Shown here: piece after piece, positions 42,872 through 53,090 of the stretch
Layout of the letters: every line of letters begins with the position of its first letter
Numbering within the stretch: position 1 is the stretch's first letter
From: Algoriphagus yeomjeoni
Lineage (GTDB): Bacteria; Bacteroidota; Bacteroidia; Cytophagales; Cyclobacteriaceae
DNA length: 64,000 bases
Reading direction: 5' to 3'
Assembly (NCBI RefSeq): GCF_003259505.1
Contig: NZ_QLLK01000011.1
Span: 1-64,000, forward strand
Translations under genes and position numbers: made by a program
Notes under the pieces: generated by a model
Seen by the model: the letters and a program-made list of their open reading frames with translations, nothing else
Told to the model about the DNA's origin: nothing
The model's database searches: none

Positions 42872-45607
42872 GTGCAGGGATTCAGGCTCTTTTTATTTTG
42901 CTTTTTTGGGCTATTGATTGTTCCGCTACTAGCGACTGCGCAAGACCCAGTTCGCAAGCTTGAAGAAAAACCACTAGCGGTTCCAGATTCGCTAATGCCA
43001 CTTTCGCGAGAATTGATGGCTATGGATACTTTGCCCAATACTGCTGATACGCTCGCTCTTACTGATTCGACAAAAATTATGCCCAGGAGTGATATCACTA
43101 CAGATATTAGGTATTACGGAGAAGATAGTATCGTGTCAGATTTTACAGAAAACAAAATATATCTTTATAACCAAGCATGGTTCGAATACGGAACGATGCG
43201 TTTGGAAGCTGACTTGATTGTAATTGACTGGAAAAACTCAGAGCTCTACGCTTCCGGCGTCACGGATAGTTTGGGAAATGTAAGAGGAAATCCATTTTTC
43301 AAAGACGGAAATTCCTCCTATGAAATCAGGAAGGAGATGAAGTATAATTTCAAAACTCAGAAAGCTATTATAAAAGATGTCGTCACCGAGCAGCAAGACG
43401 GCATACTAAGAGGTGAAACGATCAAGAAAACCGCTGACGGTAGTATTTACTTGGCAAATGGTTATTACACCACTTGTACGCTCACTACTCCGCATTACCA
43501 TGTAGCGGCTAATAAAATTAAATCTATTGAAGGAGGTCAAGTAGTAGCAGGACCTTTCAATCTCTTTTTTAATGGTATTCCCACACCACTTGGGTTGCCT
43601 TTTGGGATAATACCAAATACTCCAGAGGAGAAAGCTTCAGGCTTGATTTTTCCAAGCTATGGACAAGAGCAAAAAAGAGGACTTTACCTCCGTGACTTAG
43701 GTTATTATTTTGCCATCAATGATTACATACACGCTAGAATAACTGGTGACATCTATTCTAATGGAGGTTGGGGACTGAAATCACAATCCATTTATAAAAA
43801 GCGCTACAGGTTTGCCGGGTCTTTTAATATTGACTTTCAAAAGTTTAGATCTCCGGAAACTGAACTGAATCCAGTCGATTACAATACGTTCCGAATCCAA
43901 TGGTCTCATAACCCTGAATCAAGAGGTAACAGCCGATTCTCAGCTTCGGTAAATGCAGGTTCCACGAGTTACTTCAACAACATAGTCAACCCTAACAACT
44001 TCACGAATAATGTAACCTCGGATTTATCTTCGAATATCCAATATTCTAAGACTTTCACCGGAACTCCTTTTTCTTTCGGTGCGAGCATGAGACATTCTCA
44101 AAGTGTGCAGACGGGAGAAGTTCAGCTGAGTCTACCTAACATGAACTTAAGCATGAATAGGCAAAGCCCGTTTAAGAATATGAAATTTGAACCGCTGAAG
44201 ACATTAAATATTGCATACAACTTTGACCTCCAAAACTCCATTACTAACAAAGTGACTCAGGAATTCGGAGTCAATCCAGATTTAGTGGAAAACACTGACA
44301 CTCCTGACTTGGTCGATTTTACCCCCGCAAATTTTGGCTATCTACTTCAGAATGCAAAAAATGGAGCCAGAAACAGAATTCCTATCAGCTCAAATTTTAG
44401 ACTTTTTAAATATTTCACAGGTACAGCATCTGCCAACCTAACTGAGCTATGGTACCTCAAAAGGATTAATTATTTCTATAATCCATCTGAAGAGAGAGTA
44501 GATAAAATCATAGAAGACGGCTTTAATCGGGTTACTTTTTATTCTAGCTCATTCAGTTTAAACACCAACATCTATGGCTTTTTCAACTTCAAAAGAGGAA
44601 AAATCCAGACCATACGCCAGCATATTCAACCTTCCTTGAGTGTTAATTTTTCTCCCGATTTCTCAGATCCTTCCTTAGGGTATTTCCAAGAGGTGCGAGT
44701 TAACAATGAAGGGGACACACGTTTGTTTGATAGATATCAAGGATTCTCTTATAGTGGTGCTCCAATGGGAGAAAGCAGAGCGATGGCATTTAGTATCCGC
44801 AGTGTGTTGGAAGCAAAGGTTATCGATAAAAAAGATTCAACCCAGGAGAATGCTACTAAGAAAATACCTTTACTTGAAAATATCGATCTGAACTCCAGCT
44901 ATAATTTTGCAGCAGATTCCTTTAAGCTTGCTCCTATTCGAATCAGCGCCCGAACCAGCTTTTTTGACAGAAAGCTCTCTGTAAACATGAGTTCGACGCT
45001 TGACCCCTATGCAACTGGAACATTTATTAATACAAACGGTGCTGAAATCACAAGGTCTGTCAATCAATTTGCCTGGAAAAATGGTCAAGGATTAGGCACC
45101 ATACGAAATGCTTCGCTAAATATGAATGCCTCGATCAACCCAAGTAGTGCACAAAACCCAGGTGAAGTGCGAGATGAACTCACCAATGAATTTATGCAGC
45201 AAGGCGGCGTGATGAATGAGTTTGTAGAAAGTGAAATCAATAGAATTTCGACTGACCCTAGTCAATACATTGATTGGAATATTCCATGGAATATGTCGTT
45301 TGGCTATGTGCTTTCCTATAGCAATCAGGTCTCAGGAACCAAAAGAATCACGCAAACAGTCAGTGTAAGAGGTGATTTTTCCCTATCTGAAAAATGGAAA
45401 ATCAACTTCAACACAGGCTTTGATGCCCAAACAAAAAAACTGACGCAGACGATGGTCGGTATTGCAAGGGATCTGCATTGCTGGCAAATGAATGTGAACT
45501 GGGTTCCTTTTGGGGCATTCACATCCTACAATATCGACATCCGAGTGAAGTCAACCATTCTTCAGGATTTGAAGGTTTCTAGGCGACGATCGTTTTTTGA
45601 CAGGTAA
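42872..45607 (+). CDS. lptD: LptD-like LPS-assembly outer-membrane protein
   Basis: A 911-residue outer-membrane protein. A signal peptide (to about residue 24, LLATAQD) is followed by a Ser/Thr/Pro-rich linker, an OstA-like jellyroll domain (SDFTENKIYLYNQAWFEYGTMRLEADLIVIDWKNSELYASGV, YANGYYTTC-type region) and a long beta-barrel with alternating aromatic strands that ends near DLKVSRRRSFFDR. It would insert lipopolysaccharide into the outer leaflet. The start is GTG. It is divergent from the amidase gene; the 3' end converges with arginine deiminase. Confidence 0.9.
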   Translation: MQGFRLFLFCFFGLLIVPLLATAQDPVRKLEEKPLAVPDSLMPLSRELMAMDTLPNTADTLALTDSTKIMPRSDITTDIRYYGEDSIVSDFTENKIYLYNQAWFEYGTMRLEADLIVIDWKNSELYASGVTDSLGNVRGNPFFKDGNSSYEIRKEMKYNFKTQKAIIKDVVTEQQDGILRGETIKKTADGSIYLANGYYTTCTLTTPHYHVAANKIKSIEGGQVVAGPFNLFFNGIPTPLGLPFGIIPNTPEEKASGLIFPSYGQEQKRGLYLRDLGYYFAINDYIHARITGDIYSNGGWGLKSQSIYKKRYRFAGSFNIDFQKFRSPETELNPVDYNTFRIQWSHNPESRGNSRFSASVNAGSTSYFNNIVNPNNFTNNVTSDLSSNIQYSKTFTGTPFSFGASMRHSQSVQTGEVQLSLPNMNLSMNRQSPFKNMKFEPLKTLNIAYNFDLQNSITNKVTQEFGVNPDLVENTDTPDLVDFTPANFGYLLQNAKNGARNRIPISSNFRLFKYFTGTASANLTELWYLKRINYFYNPSEERVDKIIEDGFNRVTFYSSSFSLNTNIYGFFNFKRGKIQTIRQHIQPSLSVNFSPDFSDPSLGYFQEVRVNNEGDTRLFDRYQGFSYSGAPMGESRAMAFSIRSVLEAKVIDKKDSTQENATKKIPLLENIDLNSSYNFAADSFKLAPIRISARTSFFDRKLSVNMSSTLDPYATGTFINTNGAEITRSVNQFAWKNGQGLGTIRNASLNMNASINPSSAQNPGEVRDELTNEFMQQGGVMNEFVESEINRISTDPSQYIDWNIPWNMSFGYVLSYSNQVSGTKRITQTVSVRGDFSLSEKWKINFNTGFDAQTKKLTQTMVGIARDLHCWQMNVNWVPFGAFTSYNIDIRVKSTILQDLKVSRRRSFFDR

Positions 45608-45680
45608 ATCAATTCATTACCCTAAATTTTGTAGTCTGGAAAAAAAATTCAGGTTTCATATTTCTGATTTCAGCCTTTTA

Positions 45681-46895
45681 TCAAACTCTCGATCTGCTAA
45701 GCGGCATAGTCATGCATCTTGGTCCTCCCAGACCTCTGGAAAGCTCAGAAGAAGGAATCTCCAAAACCTCTACTCCTTTCTCCCGAAGTGCACGGTTGGT
45801 GTGAATGTTTCTATTGTATGAAATAACTCGGCGTGGGCCAATAGCAAAGACATTTGCCCCATCAAACCATTGCTCACGCATGGCGTAATCGGGATTTCCG
45901 TCTGCGGTATGGAGAACCTCCAGATGTGGGATTTCCCGCTCCAAGATCGTAAGCAAGGATTCTTTGAGAACTTCTCGTTTGATAACCACCTTATCATCTC
46001 TGATCTCTTTCAACGTATAAAGCGAAGTCTGCAACACTGAATTCAATGCGTCAGGATAAGTCAGGGCAAGATTTTCATCCAATATGGTAAACACCGTATC
46101 CAGGTGCATATACTGACGCTTTTGGGGAAGGTGAACTTCATAAACCCGCTCCACAGTACCTTCACCGAGCAAGGCTTTTGCTGCATGATAAATCGCTTTC
46201 TCTTCTGTTCGCTCAGAATTCCCAATGGCAACCGCTTTTTGCGAAAGAATAATAACGTCACCACCTTCAATACTCGGAGGGCTATGCATTCCCTCAGCAG
46301 GATAAAGCTTATTGATATTGTCCTTGAAGTCAGGGTGATTCTCAAAAATTGTCCGTAACAAATCCGCCTCTCGCTGTCTTCCTTCCATTTTCATACTGGA
46401 AAAAATAATTCCCCCAGGAGTGACAGCCATAGGATCACGCTGGAAATACAAATTCGGACAAGGGGCTATCGCAAAAGCATAATCCATCAATTCCCCAGAA
46501 TTCAGTTTTGGAATTTTACGCTTCAACTCATGAATCTTCAAACCACCTGTAAGAATCCCCGCACATTCGGCAGTAGAATATCGCTCGAGAATTGCCTCTG
46601 CTAAATGTGATAAACCTGAACGCTGAAGTGCATTTTGCATCAACTTTAGTAGAATCTGCTGGTCGTAAAGCACGCGAATCAAAAGTTCTCTAAGCTGATA
46701 AACCATCGCACCAGTAGATGCCTTTACTAGATTTGAAAAAGTATCGTGCTCTTTCTGCAAAGCTTCCAAATAAGGAACATCATCAAAGAGCAAAAACTCC
46801 TTATTGTAGGGAGTTAGTCGATCAATTTCCTTCCCCGGTCTATGCATCAAGACAGCTTTGAGCGTCCCGAATTCTGAATTAAGTCTAAGGTTCAT
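45681..46895 (-). CDS. arcA: Arginine deiminase
   Basis: A 404-residue enzyme converting L-arginine to citrulline and ammonia. Signatures include VLMHRPGKEIDRLTP, LLFDDVPYLEALQKEHDTF, NLYFQRDPMA, SIEGGDVIILS, HLDTVFTIL and the catalytic Cys394 in GGPRCMTMPLSR. Length is as expected. It stands alone; no ornithine transcarbamoylase or carbamate kinase is next to it, so it may serve arginine catabolism or nitrogen recycling without the full ADI operon. Confidence 0.96.
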   Translation of the reverse strand: MNLRLNSEFGTLKAVLMHRPGKEIDRLTPYNKEFLLFDDVPYLEALQKEHDTFSNLVKASTGAMVYQLRELLIRVLYDQQILLKLMQNALQRSGLSHLAEAILERYSTAECAGILTGGLKIHELKRKIPKLNSGELMDYAFAIAPCPNLYFQRDPMAVTPGGIIFSSMKMEGRQREADLLRTIFENHPDFKDNINKLYPAEGMHSPPSIEGGDVIILSQKAVAIGNSERTEEKAIYHAAKALLGEGTVERVYEVHLPQKRQYMHLDTVFTILDENLALTYPDALNSVLQTSLYTLKEIRDDKVVIKREVLKESLLTILEREIPHLEVLHTADGNPDYAMREQWFDGANVFAIGPRRVISYNRNIHTNRALREKGVEVLEIPSSELSRGLGGPRCMTMPLSRSRV

Positions 46896-47089
46896 TTAAT
46901 TAGCATTTTGTTATCTATTTTAATGAATTGTTGCCATTTTCCAAAAAATTAAAGCTTTTGATTGAGGGAAATGAAAAATAAAGTTGAAAGTATGCGCTTT
47001 TAATTTAAGATTTATTCCTACAACAATTACCTGGAATTTAAATGGGGTATCATTGTTGAATAGAAATAGATTCAACTAAGCCAATTTCA

Positions 47090-47848
47090 ATGAAATTAGA
47101 AAATACAACATTCAAAAAACTTTCCTTCACTTTTACTTTGGCCAGTGCGCTTTTTCTTGGAAGCTGCGATACGCTAACCCAGTTAAGCAAAGCTTTGGAC
47201 CTCGGAACACCTACAGAATCTGAAATCAATTCAGGACTGAAAGAGGCCTTGGAATATGGAACCAGCTATGCTTCAGAGCGCCTATCGAAGGAAGATGGCT
47301 ACTTAGGGAATTTGGCTATCAAAATTGCCTTTCCGGAAGAAGCTAAAAAAGTAGAAAACACCCTTCGCACTTTAGGATTAGGAAGCCTTTGCGATCAGGT
47401 AATCACCAGCGTAAATCGTGCTGCTGAGGATGCAGCTATAGAGGCGAAGCCTATATTCGTAGCTGCAATCAAAGATATGAGTATCGCAGATGTGAAAAAT
47501 ATCCTACTTGGAGCTGATAATGCCGCGACGCAATACTTTGAGAATAAAACTACTAATTCATTGGAAGGGAAGTTCAAACCAATTATTGAAAGTAGTCTCA
47601 CTAAGGTAGGAGCGACAAAATACTGGAGTGATGTAATCACCCGATACAATAAAATCCCTCTCATGACTCCGATAGAGGCCGATCTATCTAAGTATGTTAC
47701 ACAAAAAGCGATTGATGGACTCTTTTATGAAATCGCTAAAGAAGAATTGAAAATCAGGGAAAATGTGGCTGCCAGAAGTACAGTTTTACTACAAAAAGTT
47801 TTTGGCTATGCGGAACGAGCTAAAAGTGGAACTGGGACTGGGATTTAA
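47090..47848 (+). CDS. DUF4197 lipoprotein
   Basis: A 252-residue protein with a lipobox (ASALFLGSCD, Cys26). The mature part is helical with the DUF4197 pattern: INSGLKEALEYGTSYASERLSKEDGYLGN, IKIAFPEEAKKVENTLRTLG, VNRAAEDAAIEAKPIFVAAIKDM and the C-terminal QKVFGYAERAK. The family occurs in Bacteroidota and Proteobacteria and its role is unknown. A hairpin terminator lies downstream. Confidence 0.88.
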   Translation: MKLENTTFKKLSFTFTLASALFLGSCDTLTQLSKALDLGTPTESEINSGLKEALEYGTSYASERLSKEDGYLGNLAIKIAFPEEAKKVENTLRTLGLGSLCDQVITSVNRAAEDAAIEAKPIFVAAIKDMSIADVKNILLGADNAATQYFENKTTNSLEGKFKPIIESSLTKVGATKYWSDVITRYNKIPLMTPIEADLSKYVTQKAIDGLFYEIAKEELKIRENVAARSTVLLQKVFGYAERAKSGTGTGI

Positions 47849-47871
47849 AAGAAATAACATTTCAGGCATAT

Positions 47872-47905
47872 GAAAGCCGAGCTAATTTGTAGCTCGGCTT
47901 TCTTG
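47872..47905 (+). terminator. Terminator after the DUF4197 gene
   Basis: GAAAGCCGAGCT (47872-47883) pairs perfectly with AGCTCGGCTTTC (47891-47902), followed by TTG and TTT. It sits between convergent genes and may serve mainly the plus strand, since the minus-strand side lacks a T run. Confidence 0.75.
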
Positions 47906-47928
47906 TTTATCAGGGTGTGAAACAGCGG

Positions 47929-49377
47929 TTATTTCCCTACTACTTTGATCAGCATACCTTTATCCACTTGATCTGTCAAAAGCATTCCGTTCAACAAAGA
48001 AAGCTCTTCAAATCGCTCTGCTGGCATTCCGTAATACCTAAACGCCGCTTCCAAAGACATGGAGTTTGGAATGGTTTTGATCTTTAAAACGTCAGGTTTA
48101 CGATTCAACTTTTCCGAATCTCGCAATTCCTTAAAGTCTCTGATAGTTCTTGAAAATAGGGCTTGATAAGAATTAAAGTTAGCCACATCGGTCACTCCCA
48201 TCAGGCTGTAGATATTCCCTTCAAACTGAATCAAAGAAGAAAGAACCCGGATGGTAGTGGCTTGCTCTTGCACATTATCGGCAACCATTAGTATTGCCGG
48301 CATTCCGTTGATAGTCTCCTTTTTAGATTCTACCAGTGTCAATCCGTAATTCTCCAAAACTGCATTGGCAGCTTCCTCCAAGTTAGCTCCAGAGGCTAAG
48401 GTGAGAATCATCACTGCATCACCTTCTGCAGGTGCCATTTGAAATTGTTGTGGACTATTCTGATGCTGCCATCCTGTTGGGACAGGAAACTGGATTTTCA
48501 GTACCGGATGATAGAATGCATTATTTTCTACAAAACCCTGCTTAGGATCTGCTCCCACAATCAACCCATCGATTCTCCTAAGGTAACTATCTCGATTTAC
48601 TTCAAAATCTGTCAGTTGAGACTTTTCCTGCCACTTTTGCGCTAGCACCTCCACCGTGGCATTTCGCTCGTCTGGGGATGGGTGAGTGGAAAGAAAAGGT
48701 GGGATTTCATTGGCGCCAGTATTTGCCTGTTGTCTTTCCAGGGTTTCAAAGAAGTCCGCCATCTCTGTTGCGTCGTACCCGATTTGAGAAGAATATTCCA
48801 CACCTAGCTCATCGGATTGCCGCTCTGCATCTCTACCAAACTTTAGCAAAGCCAATTGCATTCCCTGAGATAAAGGCTCCACAAACCGACCTAATTCAGG
48901 CACCAATATAACCCCTGCCAATAAACCTATCTGACCTAAAAGTTGGTTGCGCTGCTGGATCACTGAGTGCCTTGCAGTCACATGGCCAATCTCATGGCCT
49001 AATACTCCTGCGAACTCCGCTTCGTTGTTGAAATGTGCCATAATCCCTCTGGTGAAATACACAAAACCACCAGGGACTGCAAAGGCATTGATTACCGGAG
49101 AGTCAACGATTTTAAACTCATAGGCTAATTTTGGACGGTGAGAAATGGCTGCCATTTCATTCCCTTTTTCCGTAATAAACTCTTGGAGCTGTGGGTCCTC
49201 ATAAAGTCCAAAAAAAGCAATTACTTCCGGATCGGCTTGCTGACCCATGGCAATTTCCTGAGCTTCAGACATCAATACCAACTGCTTTTTTCCAGTGACA
49301 GGATTGATCGCGCAGCTACTCAAACTTAAGAGCAGCAGAACCGAAAATATTTTTAGAAAATCGGTGTATGTTTTCAT
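47929..49377 (-). CDS. M48-family metalloprotease lipoprotein, BepA/YfgC-like
   Basis: A 482-residue periplasm-facing lipoprotein (lipobox LSLSSCAI, Cys22). The protease domain begins CAINPVTGKKQLVLMSEAQEIAMG. Zinc ligands are His128 and His132 in GHEIGHVTARH with catalytic Glu129, and SDELGVEYS supplies the later Glu. The C-terminal region (about 300-482) has no protease motif and ends in a LysM-like stretch (ELSLLNGMLLTDQVDKGMLIKVV). BepA-type proteases quality-control outer-membrane protein assembly, here possibly including LptD; that link is inference. Confidence 0.93.
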   Translation of the reverse strand: MKTYTDFLKIFSVLLLLSLSSCAINPVTGKKQLVLMSEAQEIAMGQQADPEVIAFFGLYEDPQLQEFITEKGNEMAAISHRPKLAYEFKIVDSPVINAFAVPGGFVYFTRGIMAHFNNEAEFAGVLGHEIGHVTARHSVIQQRNQLLGQIGLLAGVILVPELGRFVEPLSQGMQLALLKFGRDAERQSDELGVEYSSQIGYDATEMADFFETLERQQANTGANEIPPFLSTHPSPDERNATVEVLAQKWQEKSQLTDFEVNRDSYLRRIDGLIVGADPKQGFVENNAFYHPVLKIQFPVPTGWQHQNSPQQFQMAPAEGDAVMILTLASGANLEEAANAVLENYGLTLVESKKETINGMPAILMVADNVQEQATTIRVLSSLIQFEGNIYSLMGVTDVANFNSYQALFSRTIRDFKELRDSEKLNRKPDVLKIKTIPNSMSLEAAFRYYGMPAERFEELSLLNGMLLTDQVDKGMLIKVVGK

Positions 49378-49561
49378 AATATCAGAGGGTTGGGTAGTTT
49401 ATTTACCCCTCATAGGGAAAATATCATTCCAATAAATTGCTGAAAGAAAATAAGCAAGTCGACGAATATATTCCATGCCCATCCGATCTATACTCTTTGG
49501 TTCTTGAAGTTAAAAACCTCAAAGAAAACCGTGATTGAGACACTCACGGTGACATTAAAAT

Positions 49562-49592
49562 AAAAAAAAACCGAGCCTCTCAGCTCGGTTTT
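49562..49592 (-). terminator. Intrinsic terminator after lysS
   Basis: AAAACCGAGC (49567-49576) and GCTCGGTTTT (49583-49592) form a 10-bp stem with a CTCTCA loop. On the minus strand it ends in a nine-T run. Confidence 0.9.
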
Positions 49593-49611
49593 ATACTTAT
49601 AATCTTTAGGG

Positions 49612-51318
49612 TTAGTCGACCAGAGACACCGTCACAGCGTCACCTTCTTTGGTTACTTTCGCGACGCCTTTTCCTGTCAGGCCTTTCATCGCTACATCCC
49701 ATTTCTTTCCACTTAGCCCGGCTTTTCCTTTTAGGTCGGCGATAGCCACTGGAGATTCTGCTTTCAGCAATTCAAAGATCCCTTTTTCCTCTTCAGTCAT
49801 TTCTACCTGTTTTTTCTCAGGTCTCATCTGCGGGAAGAAAAGTACTTCTTGAATCGTCGTATTATTAGTCAACAACATCGTCAGACGATCGATTCCGATT
49901 CCCAAACCTGAAGTTGGCGGCATGCCGTATTCCAAAGCACGAAGGAAATCCTCATCCATTGCCATTGCCTCGTCATCGCCTCTTTCGGCCAGTTTCAACT
50001 GATCTTCAAATCGCTCACGCTGATCGATCGGATCGTTTAGCTCCGTGTAAGCATTTGCGATTTCTTTACCATTCACAAACAACTCAAATCGCTCTACCAA
50101 GCCCGGCTCAGTTCTATGCTTTTTCGCCAAAGGAGTCATCTCAATAGGATAATCAGTAATGTATGTTGGCTGGATCAAATTGGCCTCTACCTTCTCACCG
50201 AAGATCTCATCTACCAATTTGCCTTTGCCCATAGTAGCATCCACTTCAATTCCCATATCCAGACAAACCTTGCGCAAGCCTTCCTCATCCATCTTGCTCA
50301 CATCGATTCCCGCATATTCCTTGATGGAATCATACATGGTTAGTCTTCTGTAAGGTCCGGCAAATTCTATCTCATTTTTACCAACAGTGATTTTGGTTTT
50401 ACCATGAATGGCCTGAGTTACCTGCTCGATCAGTTCTTCCACCATTTCCATCATCCAGATGTAGTCTTTGTAGGCTACATAGATTTCCATGGAGGTGAAT
50501 TCAGGATTATGCGTTCGGTCCATGCCTTCGTTTCGGAACATTTTCCCAAACTCATAAACTCCATCAAATCCGCCTACGATCAGCCTTTTCAGATAAAGCT
50601 CATTTGCGATTCTGAGGAAAAGCGGCATGTCCAAGGTATTGTGATGCGTGTCAAAAGGGCGCGCTGCAGCACCTCCATGAACAGCTTGTAGGATCGGAGT
50701 CTCCACTTCCAACCATCCATGATCGTCAAAATAGCGACGCATTTGCGTGATAATTCTGGAGCGGGTAATGAAAGTTTTCTTCACCTCGGGATTTACCGTC
50801 AAGTCCACATAGCGTTGACGGTATCTCATTTCAGGATCAGTAAATCCATCGTGGACATTTCCATCTTCGTCTCTTTTCACCACAGGAAGTGGTTTTACAG
50901 ACTTGGACAGTACGGTCAACTCAGTCACATGAAGAGAAATCTCTCCAGTCTGAGTAGTAAAAATATAGCCTTTCAATCCAAGAAAATCACCGATTCCCAA
51001 GAGCTTTTTGAATACTGTATTGTAAAGAGTCTTGTCTTCGCCTTCGCAGATATCATCGCGACGCACATAGAATTGCAATCGCCCAGTAGCATCCTGAATC
51101 TCTCCAAAAGAAGCTGAACCCATGATTCTACGGCTCATTAGGCGGCCAGCTATCTCTATATTTTTATAGTCCAGCTTTCGGTTTTCGTAGTTGCGATGAA
51201 TATCATCCGCAGTGACATTGATTGGGAATGCCTCTGCAGGATAGGGATTGATACCCAGCTTCATCAGTTCTTCCCGATCCTTACGTCTTTCTATTTCCTG
51301 CTCGCTCAAAAGTTGCAT
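49612..51318 (-). CDS. lysS: Lysyl-tRNA synthetase (class II) with C-terminal extension
   Basis: A 568-residue enzyme that charges tRNA-Lys. The OB-fold anticodon domain comes first (NIEIAGRLMSRRIMGSASFGEIQDATGRLQFYV), then class II motifs: motif 1 in FDDHGWLEVETPILQAVHGGAAARPF, motif 2 in FGKMFRNEGMDRTHNPEFTSMEIY and motif 3 in GLGIGIDRLTMLL. After the catalytic core ends near FFPQMRPEKK (about residue 508) there are roughly 60 extra residues (EEEKGIFELLKAESPVAIADL, KKWDVAMKGLTGKGVAKV) that look like a small winged-helix module. The same extension is recalled from other Bacteroidota enzymes. It is monocistronic. Confidence 0.98.
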   Translation of the reverse strand: MQLLSEQEIERRKDREELMKLGINPYPAEAFPINVTADDIHRNYENRKLDYKNIEIAGRLMSRRIMGSASFGEIQDATGRLQFYVRRDDICEGEDKTLYNTVFKKLLGIGDFLGLKGYIFTTQTGEISLHVTELTVLSKSVKPLPVVKRDEDGNVHDGFTDPEMRYRQRYVDLTVNPEVKKTFITRSRIITQMRRYFDDHGWLEVETPILQAVHGGAAARPFDTHHNTLDMPLFLRIANELYLKRLIVGGFDGVYEFGKMFRNEGMDRTHNPEFTSMEIYVAYKDYIWMMEMVEELIEQVTQAIHGKTKITVGKNEIEFAGPYRRLTMYDSIKEYAGIDVSKMDEEGLRKVCLDMGIEVDATMGKGKLVDEIFGEKVEANLIQPTYITDYPIEMTPLAKKHRTEPGLVERFELFVNGKEIANAYTELNDPIDQRERFEDQLKLAERGDDEAMAMDEDFLRALEYGMPPTSGLGIGIDRLTMLLTNNTTIQEVLFFPQMRPEKKQVEMTEEEKGIFELLKAESPVAIADLKGKAGLSGKKWDVAMKGLTGKGVAKVTKEGDAVTVSLVD

Positions 51319-51478
51319 GCTATAATTTGAGAATTAATAATTTAAAATTTAAAATTTTCAGAATTCCACCAAGCTTGGCCAAATTTCGAAATGTGTTCCT
51401 GTTACTGAATATTTTTACTACTTCTTTATACTCACTTTTGAATGACACTGAGACTGCCAACTGACCACTGTAAACTGA

Positions 51479-52657
51479 TCACTTACTCTTCTTCCTTCTC
51501 TCTACTTCCTTTTTGATCATAGAAAACTCCCGGCTGCTTTGTCCAGCAATACTGGAATTCTCTGAAGCTCTACGGATCAGGTAAGGCATTACCTTTTCCA
51601 CGGGTCCATAAGGCACATATTTCAAAACCCGATATCCAGCATCCGCTAGATTAAAGGAAATATTGTCACTCATCCCATAGAGCTGTGCAAAGAAGACACG
51701 GTCAGACTCCTTATCTATTCCATACTTTTCGATCAACTCTACTACGAGATGATTACTTGCTTCATTATGCGATCCACTGACCAAGTAAACACCATTTGCT
51801 ATGCAAAATTCCACACCAAAATTGTAATCCATATCAGTCGCTGCTTTGCTGGGCTGGATCGGACTTGGATAGCCCATTTCTTCTGCACGCTCTGCCTCTT
51901 TCTCCATATATGCTCCACGCACCAACTTAGCTCCTAAAAGAAACCCAAGCTCATCAGCCAATACTTTCGCTTCCTTCAATCTTCCAAGCATTTCGTGGCG
52001 ATACATCTGATATGTGTTATAAACCACACATTTTTCCTTATTGTATTTCTCCATGGCTTCGTAGGTCAGCGTGTCGACCACATCCTGAAACCATGACTCT
52101 TCGGCATCGATCAGAATCTTCAATCCCAAATCGTAAGCCGTCTTACACAGCAAATCCACTCTTCCTTTGCAACGCTCATACGCCTGATATTCTGCTGGAT
52201 TGAGAGCCTCACCTGCCTGGATTTTGATCAAAATATGATAATCACCTAAGCCTGTCACCTTAATTACACCGAATGGCATATAATCAGTTTTGGCTGACTC
52301 CACCATTGTCTGACGGATTTCTTCACAGGTTTTATCAAAGCTCTCCTCGTCACCTTTTCCCTCCACAGAGTAGTCCAAGATTGATTCCACTCCAAATTTG
52401 GCAAGTGACTTACAATCCTCAATGGTTTCTGCGATTGTTTCACCTCCACAAAAATGCCCAAACATGGTTTGCTTCATTATTCCTTTGATAGGCAAACCTA
52501 GCTTAAAGCCTATGTTGGTCAAAGCAATACCCAAATCAGACACAAACTTGTTATTCAACATGGCGAACACCAGGTGCATCTTCCTAAGCTCTGAATTGCT
52601 TTTCGAAGCGAAGGCAACTTTTAAGTTGTCAAAAGAAATAGTGGATTTGGTGGGCAT
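51479..52657 (-). CDS. Proline dehydrogenase
   Basis: A 392-residue FAD enzyme that oxidises proline to pyrroline-5-carboxylate, the first step of proline catabolism. Features are SILDYSVEGKGDEESFD, FGVIKVTGLGDYHIL, KILIDAEESWFQDVVDTLTYEAM, LGAKLVRGAYMEKEAERAEEMGYPSPIQPSK, the VSGSHNEASN segment and FAQLYGMSDNISFNL, YVPYGPVEKVMPYLIRRASEN at the C-terminus. The frame is open to 52849 but the ATG at 52657 is chosen because a -7 box lies at 52676-52683 and the extra residues are not homologous. Proline is the sensible substrate; no pyrroline-5-carboxylate dehydrogenase is adjacent. Confidence 0.95.
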   Translation of the reverse strand: MPTKSTISFDNLKVAFASKSNSELRKMHLVFAMLNNKFVSDLGIALTNIGFKLGLPIKGIMKQTMFGHFCGGETIAETIEDCKSLAKFGVESILDYSVEGKGDEESFDKTCEEIRQTMVESAKTDYMPFGVIKVTGLGDYHILIKIQAGEALNPAEYQAYERCKGRVDLLCKTAYDLGLKILIDAEESWFQDVVDTLTYEAMEKYNKEKCVVYNTYQMYRHEMLGRLKEAKVLADELGFLLGAKLVRGAYMEKEAERAEEMGYPSPIQPSKAATDMDYNFGVEFCIANGVYLVSGSHNEASNHLVVELIEKYGIDKESDRVFFAQLYGMSDNISFNLADAGYRVLKYVPYGPVEKVMPYLIRRASENSSIAGQSSREFSMIKKEVERRKKSK

Positions 52658-52675
52658 ATTCCAGAAATAAAGCTG

Positions 52676-52683
52676 CAAAGATA
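52676..52683 (-). promoter_or_regulatory. -7 promoter box of the proline dehydrogenase gene
   Basis: On the minus strand TATCTTTG (complement of CAAAGATA) matches TAnnTTTG and lies 18 bases before the ATG at 52657. No good TTTG was found at -33. Confidence 0.5.
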
Positions 52684-53090
52684 TCAAAAAAACTGCTTTT
52701 GGGTTCCTTTTGTTATGATAATTGAGGGGTAAAAAGAGACGCAAGACAGGAGATATAATACTTAAGATTTGCGTCAATTCGAGCAAAGTCGAGAGCTCAA
52801 AGGTCTTTTTGTTCTGATCAAAAATTCTAGAGAGGTTCCTACTTATCAAAAATCAGTTGCAGCAATTCATTTATATTTTGGAACTTTCAAAACCAACATC
52901 CTTTCCCGTTATCTGCTCCAAACATTTTTAAACTTATTTCAAAAAATATTTAAATGCATTATTTAAACCTTTTTTACAAAAAATCAGAATATAATTCTGA
53001 AAGCACCTGGTTTTTTGGCTTGATTTTGAAAAATGCAAGGATTAGCCTGATTCTTTGAAGATTGTTTAAAGTAGCTAGCAAAAAATTAAT
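52684..53090. other. Gene-free A/T-rich stretch upstream of the aromatic attenuator
   Basis: Between the proline dehydrogenase promoter and the promoter at 53091 nothing gene-like is convincing. A 65-codon open frame at 52769-52966 lacks recognisable features and is rejected. Confidence 0.5.

Noticed and set aside
42811..43098. 96-codon extension of the amidase frame
   Set aside because: It is antisense to lptD and carries no recognisable sequence; the ATG at 42810 precedes a hydrophobic segment.
52769..52966. 65-codon open frame on the plus strand
   Set aside because: No promoter, no family features and an A/T-rich composition like the surrounding non-coding DNA.
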